25,764 nucleotides of DNA from an uncultured Anaerococcus sp. (GTDB lineage: Bacteria; Bacillota; Clostridia; Tissierellales; Peptoniphilaceae), in contig NZ_CALGYW010000050.1 in assembly GCF_937934665.1 (NCBI RefSeq), forward strand, positions 1 through 25,764, written 5' to 3'. The translations under genes were made by a program, and so were the position numbers. A model generated the notes under the pieces. That model was not told the DNA's origin, did no database searches, and saw only the letters and a program-made list of their open reading frames with translations. Below are positions 21,524 to 25,764 of this stretch, piece after piece. Within the stretch, counting starts at the first letter, position 1. Each line of letters begins with the position of its first letter.

Positions 21524-22795
21524 ATGGAAAATTTGATAGAGACTAGGAGGTTTTACCATAAGATAGCTGAACCAGGTTGGTTGGAATTTAAAACGACTAT
21601 AAATATTATCAAGGATTTAAAAAAACTAGGTCTTAGTGATATTAAATATGGCAAAAAAATTCACAAGGAAGATTTAATTTTTGGCTGGCCTGCTCCCTAC
21701 AAAATCGAAACCTATAGGGATAAGTTTAAGACAAGAGAAGACTTTGATATATCTGAGATATTGATGGGCTACACTGGTCTTATTGCAACTATAGATACTG
21801 GAAAGCCTGGCAAGACTTTTGCCTTTCGTTTTGATATAGACGCCATGCCTATTACAGAAAGCAAAGATAAGTTTCACAAGCCCTTTAGAGAAGGCTTTGC
21901 CTCTAAAAACCCTTCCGCCATGCACGCTTGTGGCCATGATGGGCACCTATCTATGGGGATTTTCCTTGCAAAATGGCTGATGGAAAATAAAAGAAATCTC
22001 ACTGGCAAGTATATTTTGATATTTCAGCCGGGAGAAGAGGGTCTTCGTGGGGGTAAGTCCCTTAGCGAATCAGCCTATGTCCATGACATAGATTATTTTT
22101 TCGCAGGGCACTTGGGTATGGGCCTTCCTTCAGGAAAAGTCGGGGTAGGAACTAGAGGTTTTCTTGCTTCAACTAAGCTTGATGTAATCTTTAGAGGTCA
22201 TTCTTCCCATGCAGCAGCCCTCCCAGAAGAGGGGAAAAACGCCAACCTTGCCGCAGCAAGTGCTCTTTTAAACCTAGAAACCCTTGCCCAAAATTCTAAG
22301 GGCGTGGCAAGGATAAATGTAGGTGTGATAAGGGGAGGTAGGGTTAGAAATGCTATTTCTGATAAGGCAGTCCTAGAACTTGAAACCAGGGGAGCAAGTG
22401 ATGAGGTAAATAATTTTCTAGTCACCAGAGCCATCCAGGTGATAAAGGGATCGAGCATGCAATATGACCTTGACTATGAAGTAAAAATTGCAGGCTCTGC
22501 ACCTTCGATAATCAATCCTCAAGATAAATTTTATGATGAAATTGATGAAATATTAAGGAAAAAGGGTTTTGATACGGTAAAAAATCCCGATTTTGAGGCA
22601 AGCGAAGACGTTTGTTATTATATAAATAAGGTAAATAGGGAGGGAGGCTCTGCCATCCACTTTATCTTTGGCTCGGACCTTGCGGCGGGCCATCATAACA
22701 AGGCCTTTGACTTTGATGAAAAGTCTCTAACAACAGGCCTTGAGGTCTATAAGGAATGTGTAAAATATTTAAATAAGAAAAGCGGAAAATCCTAG
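21524..22795 (+). CDS. M20-family amidohydrolase (AbgA/AbgB- or IAA-amidohydrolase-like)
   Basis: A 423-residue cytoplasmic metal-dependent amidase or carboxypeptidase. Metal ligands are visible: FRFDIDAMPI, HACGHDGHLSMG (H134, C136, H138), the catalytic glutamate pair E171-E172 in FQPGEEGLRGG, H197-region AGHLGMG, the dimerisation-domain motif GHSSHAA, and the final HH pair in AAGHHNKAFDFDE. C136 in HACGH is the M20D marker that separates these amidases from M20A aminopeptidases. M20D members cleave N-acyl or conjugated amino acids, or p-aminobenzoyl-glutamate. The start is supported by AGAGGA (21511-21516). It follows the FNT channel gene after three bases. Substrate unknown. Confidence 0.88.
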   Translation: MENLIETRRFYHKIAEPGWLEFKTTINIIKDLKKLGLSDIKYGKKIHKEDLIFGWPAPYKIETYRDKFKTREDFDISEILMGYTGLIATIDTGKPGKTFAFRFDIDAMPITESKDKFHKPFREGFASKNPSAMHACGHDGHLSMGIFLAKWLMENKRNLTGKYILIFQPGEEGLRGGKSLSESAYVHDIDYFFAGHLGMGLPSGKVGVGTRGFLASTKLDVIFRGHSSHAAALPEEGKNANLAAASALLNLETLAQNSKGVARINVGVIRGGRVRNAISDKAVLELETRGASDEVNNFLVTRAIQVIKGSSMQYDLDYEVKIAGSAPSIINPQDKFYDEIDEILRKKGFDTVKNPDFEASEDVCYYINKVNREGGSAIHFIFGSDLAAGHHNKAFDFDEKSLTTGLEVYKECVKYLNKKSGKS

Positions 22796-22811
22796 GGTCT
22801 TCCGCTTTTTT
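22778..22811. terminator. Bidirectional terminator between convergent amidohydrolase and MFS genes
   Basis: AAAAGCGGAA (22778-22787) and TTCCGCTTTT (22800-22809) form a perfect 10-base stem with T-rich ends on both strands. The left arm lies within the last codons of the amidohydrolase gene. Confidence 0.9.
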
Positions 22812-22814
22812 TAG

Positions 22815-23997
22815 TTATTTAATTTCGCTTGGCTCTTTCATCATAAAAGATCCTATAATAAAGGACACTGATAAAATGAGAGTAGCTGTTAGGGCTGCCT
22901 TATCCCCAAATTTAAATTGGATATTGACTATTATTTGGTAGGCTATTGTCTCTAATATATAAACTAGAGCCCAGTAAACTGACATGATTTGGGTAAGTTT
23001 TTCTGAAAACATGCCAGGCATCTCTTGGGGAGTAAGAACGAAATTTGTAAGAGGAACGTACATAATTGTCCCAAGAGCTATAGCTAGGATGCCTGCTAAA
23101 ACTGGGTTAGTTGTATTTATAAGCAAAAGTCCAATACCAGTTGTAAGTATTCCTGCTAGTTTTAGGGTTGGTACTCTTTTAGTTGATTTTTTAGCAACTA
23201 TAATTGATAAGAGGGTACCAATTAGAGCTCCTGTTGTAAATAAGGTTGAGATTTTACTGGCAGTATTGGTGAAAAGTTTGTATTTGGGAATATATTTAGC
23301 ATTACCATATAAAGGGTAAGGTGACCAAAATACATACAAGGCATTAAAATTGCAATTTTTTCACCAAGGGCATCCTTTAGGCTAAAGGTTTTTTCTCCTG
23401 TGTCCTTGCTAGAGGTGATTTTAAAGTCCTCTCCTACTATAAGCCAGGCTGCGAAAATCACAAAGGATACTATGGAAAAAGCTACTAGGGCATACCTTCC
23501 AAGGCCTAGTAGTTTAATAACAGGTCCAACAAGAAGGAGGGCTAGTATCGAACCTACATTGTAGGCTACGTTATTTAGGGCGTTTACTACTGGCCTATGG
23601 TCTGGGTGAAAGTAGGTTACAACTACTGGAGAGAGGTAAACTACAAAAAGCGCCCCCCCAAAACCCATTATAAATCTACCTATTAGGAAGGTAGGGAAAT
23701 TTGGTGAAAGGGCCGCAAGCATGGCACCTGCTGGGATTAAAAGAGCCCCAAGGCCTATTGATTTTTTAGGAAAAAGTTTGGCAAAAATGGTTGCCGCCAC
23801 AAGGTTTCCTAAAATCTTAGCAACTGTAACTACGTTATTAATGAGGGAAACTGAATTTGGTCCGTCAAGCTCAAAGGCTCTTAGGATATTTGGTGTAAGA
23901 GTCGAGCCAGCTATCCAGTTTACGGCAAAAAATGCATAGGCCAGAAACATGATAGCTTCTATGGCAATTGATTTGATTGGTATTTTTTCTCTGTCAT
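22815..23997 (-). pseudogene. MFS transporter gene carrying two one-base frameshifts
   Basis: A 12-helix major facilitator, about 394 residues once repaired, with MFS-type segments such as NNVVTVAKILGNLVAATIF and FLIGRFIMGFGGALFVVY (motif A/C region). The natural start is ATG 23997 (minus), preceded by AGGAAGA, reading MTEK; the frame is lost at the A6 run (complement of 23983-23988). One extra A restores IPIKSIAIEAIMFLAYAFF. The second shift lies near 23276-23290: the upstream frame ends LYMVMLNIFP, and the downstream frame continues KLFTNTASKISTLF. One extra base joins them. The total, 1183 plus 2 bases, equals 395 codons exactly. Substrate unknown; cyanate/nitrate-type permeases are similar in outline. 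Either a pseudogene or sequencing undercalls. Confidence 0.85.
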
Positions 23998-24044
23998 AAT
24001 TCTTCCTTTTCTATTTTTCATTCTATTAATTATGTATACCCCTC

Positions 24045-24074
24045 TTGATGAGATATAAGCAAATAAGGTATGAT
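24045..24074 (+). promoter_or_regulatory. Candidate promoter of the M18 aminopeptidase gene, possibly leaderless
   Basis: TTGATG (24045-24050), 18 bases, TATGAT (24069-24074). The ATG at 24081 is seven bases after the end of the -10, the same geometry as fruR, and only a weak AAGG lies upstream. Confidence 0.45.
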
Positions 24075-24080
24075 GGTCTT

Positions 24081-25358
24081 ATGGAAAAATATATTATAGA
24101 TTTTAGTAAAGACTTAATTAAATTTATTGATGCAAGTCCCCTAAATTATTTCGCAGTTAAAAACTCAAGCGAGATTTTAGAGGCAAATGGCTTTAAAAAG
24201 CTTAAAGAAGATGAGGTTTGGGACCTAGATAAGGGCAAATACTACACTACTCGTGATGATTCTGCCCTAATAGCCTTTGAGATTGGAGAAGATGTAAAAA
24301 AAGGCTTTGAAATTATTGGTTCTCACACTGATTCTCCTACTTTTAAAATAAAATCAAATGCAGAGGTGGCTGATACTGGCTTTTTGAAACTAAATATAGA
24401 AGCCTACGGCGGCATGATCCATTCAAGCTGGCTAGATAGGACCCTATCTCTAGCAGGAAAAGTTGCCTATAAGGAAAAGGGCGAGATTAAATATGCCCTA
24501 GTAAATATAGATAGGGACCTTTTAACAATCGCTAATGCTGCTATCCATATGAATAGGGAAATAAATAAGGGTTATTCCTACAATGCTCAGGAAAATCTCT
24601 ACCCTCTAGTAGAAACTATTAGAGAAAACCTTGAACCTGAAAATTATCTGGTAAATATCTTAGCAGAAGAATTAGAAATTGGAGCGGAAGACATCCTAGA
24701 TTTTGACCTTGCCCTATATGATAGGCAAAAAGGTGCCATCATAAATAATATGGTCCATATTGGTAGACTTGATAACCTAGGTTCTGTCCACGCTTCTCTA
24801 AGAGCCCTAGTAGATAGTAAACCAGGCAGAAATAAGATGATTCTTTTAAGTGATAACGAAGAAATAGGTTCAAGAACAAGGGGTGGGGCAGCATCAAACT
24901 TTCTAGAAAATACCTTAGAACGCATTGCCCTAAAATTTGGTCTTGATAGGGAAGGCTATCAGATCATGGTAGAAAATTCTATGATAATTTCTGCTGACCA
25001 GGCCCACGCTACTCATCCAAACTACAAAAACTTTGCAGATCCTACAAACATTGTAAAGATGAATGAGGGTTTGGTTATAAAAATTGCAGCTAATGGAGCC
25101 TATGCAACAAGCATTGAAACTAAGGCAAGGCTAATAAATATTGCTAATAAATCTGGCTACAAGCTTCAAACCTTCCACAATAGAAATGACAAGCAAGGCG
25201 GCTCAACCATAGGCCCTATCACAGCTACAGCGCTTGGAATTAAGGCTATTGATGTGGGTATTCCTCTTCTTGCTATGCACTCAATTAGGGAGCTTGCAGG
25301 AGTCCGTGATATATACGAAGCCTATGATATTTATAAGAAATTTTTCGAGGAGGACTAG
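24081..25358 (+). CDS. M18 family aminopeptidase (aspartyl aminopeptidase type)
   Basis: A 425-residue cytoplasmic dinuclear zinc exopeptidase, removing N-terminal (often acidic) residues in peptide turnover. The M18 signatures are complete: ASPLNYFAVKN near the N-terminus, GSHTDSPTFKIK with H82, DNLGSVHASL with the bridging D231, SDNEEIGSRTRGGAAS with D258 and the E260-E261 pair, QAHATHPNY, HNRNDKQGGSTIGPI, and AMHSIRELAGV with H400. ATG 24081 matches the family N-terminus. Starts at 24045/24048 would overlap the putative promoter. The next gene's ATG directly follows its stop codon, so the two are coupled. Confidence 0.92.
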   Translation: MEKYIIDFSKDLIKFIDASPLNYFAVKNSSEILEANGFKKLKEDEVWDLDKGKYYTTRDDSALIAFEIGEDVKKGFEIIGSHTDSPTFKIKSNAEVADTGFLKLNIEAYGGMIHSSWLDRTLSLAGKVAYKEKGEIKYALVNIDRDLLTIANAAIHMNREINKGYSYNAQENLYPLVETIRENLEPENYLVNILAEELEIGAEDILDFDLALYDRQKGAIINNMVHIGRLDNLGSVHASLRALVDSKPGRNKMILLSDNEEIGSRTRGGAASNFLENTLERIALKFGLDREGYQIMVENSMIISADQAHATHPNYKNFADPTNIVKMNEGLVIKIAANGAYATSIETKARLINIANKSGYKLQTFHNRNDKQGGSTIGPITATALGIKAIDVGIPLLAMHSIRELAGVRDIYEAYDIYKKFFEED

Positions 25359-25655
25359 ATGGCAGTAGTAGAAGTGTGCCTAATTCCTATAGGCACCAAA
25401 GAAACATCAGTAAGTAAGTATGTAGCAGAAGCTGAGAAAATCCTTATGGCAGAAGGGGTTAAGTACAAACTAAATCCCATGGGCACAGTCATAGAAGCTG
25501 ATGCCGACAAGGCTCTAGAAGCAATCAGAAAGATGCAAGAATCTGTATTTGATAAGGGTTGTGACAGGGTATATACAGTTATAAAAATGGATGATAGGCG
25601 TGATAAAAAGGCTTCAATGGAGCAAAAAATAAAATCTGTAGAAGATAAGCTATAG
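25359..25655 (+). CDS. MTH1187/YqgV-family thiamine-binding protein
   Basis: A 98-residue ferredoxin-like-fold protein of the MTH1187 (DUF77) family, which binds thiamine or related pyrimidines in structurally studied members and forms tetramers. Recognisable parts are VEVCLIPIGTKETSVSKYVAEA, YKLNPMGTVIEAD and GCDRVYTVIKMDDRRDK. Length matches the family (about 95-105). The ATG directly abuts the stop of the aminopeptidase gene, and CGAGGAGG inside that gene serves as ribosome site. The role in the cell is not established; no thiamine genes or TPP riboswitch are nearby. Confidence 0.9.
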   Translation: MAVVEVCLIPIGTKETSVSKYVAEAEKILMAEGVKYKLNPMGTVIEADADKALEAIRKMQESVFDKGCDRVYTVIKMDDRRDKKASMEQKIKSVEDKL

Positions 25656-25730
25656 GAGAAGGGGCTTTTGCAAATTGTGAATAATTATCGTTCCATCATT
25701 ATTGGGATCTCTCTCAAAGTTTGCCTCATT

Positions 25731-25762
25731 GGGCCGGCAGGCCACTTTTAGCCCGCCGGCTC
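25731..25762. repeat. GC-rich hairpin at the window edge
   Basis: GGGCCGGCAGGC (25731-25742) and GCCCGCCGGCTC (25751-25762) pair almost completely around an eight-base AT-rich loop. The stem is about 85% GC, far above the rest of the window. No T tract is visible before the window ends. It may be a dispersed palindromic repeat or part of an RNA that continues outside. Confidence 0.6.
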
Positions 25763-25764
25763 AT

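Noticed and set aside
1..25764. CRISPR array, tRNA or rRNA genes, or intact transposase
   Set aside because: No regularly spaced repeats, cloverleaf sequences, rRNA signatures or transposase reading frame were seen.

Overview
The window reads as chromosomal DNA from a low-GC, strictly anaerobic Gram-positive bacterium. The AT-rich intergenic spacers, strong Shine-Dalgarno sequences, one-iron superoxide reductase, fermentative L-lactate dehydrogenase, flavodoxin/DUF3793 pair and fructose PTS operon together suggest a Tissierellia/Peptoniphilaceae member such as Anaerococcus or a relative. This assignment is inference; there is no rRNA gene or other taxonomic marker in the window.

Left part (1-6200). 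A 5'-truncated enoyl-CoA hydratase/3-hydroxyisobutyryl-CoA hydrolase-like gene and an MTA/SAH-nucleosidase-like gene come first, then a superoxide reductase on the minus strand. Next is a four-gene plus-strand operon: two uncharacterised proteins (the second frameshifted), a small zinc-ribbon membrane protein and a nicotinamidase-like hydrolase. cutC and ldh follow. ldh has a CRP/FNR-like box centred about 40 bases upstream of its inferred start of transcription.

Middle part (6200-13450). An RND/MMPL exporter gene overlaps a gene for a large secreted YhgE-like repeat protein. A spacer with two long inverted repeats follows, then a minus-strand flavodoxin-DUF3793 operon with a Fur-like box. 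The 670-base gap between flavodoxin and xpt is not empty. It holds a complete Fst/par-type type I toxin-antitoxin locus: a 36-residue hydrophobic toxin, a convergent antisense RNA, a shared bidirectional terminator, and two pairs of direct repeats, one pair flanking the toxin start codon. This is the most striking feature of the window.

Right part (13450-25764). xpt is divergent from a fructose operon (fruR-fruK-fruA). Its control region has three exact-phase 10-base repeats, and the fruR transcript is apparently leaderless. A cytoplasmic GH13 alpha-glycosidase gene follows. Then comes a T-box riboswitch with a UGC (Cys) specifier in front of a TcyP-like cystine symporter gene. A formate/nitrite channel gene is coupled to an M20 amidohydrolase gene. 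A minus-strand MFS transporter gene carries two single-base frameshifts. An M18 aminopeptidase gene (possibly leaderless) is coupled to a thiamine-binding-family gene, and the window ends in an unusually GC-rich hairpin.

Metabolically the region combines sugar uptake and lactate fermentation (fru operon, glycosidase, ldh), oxidative, metal and iron stress functions (superoxide reductase, cutC, flavodoxin), purine and NAD salvage (xpt, nucleosidase, nicotinamidase), and peptide and cysteine acquisition (M18, M20, TcyP). Three one-base frameshifts occur in two genes. They could be genuine decay or sequencing undercalls.
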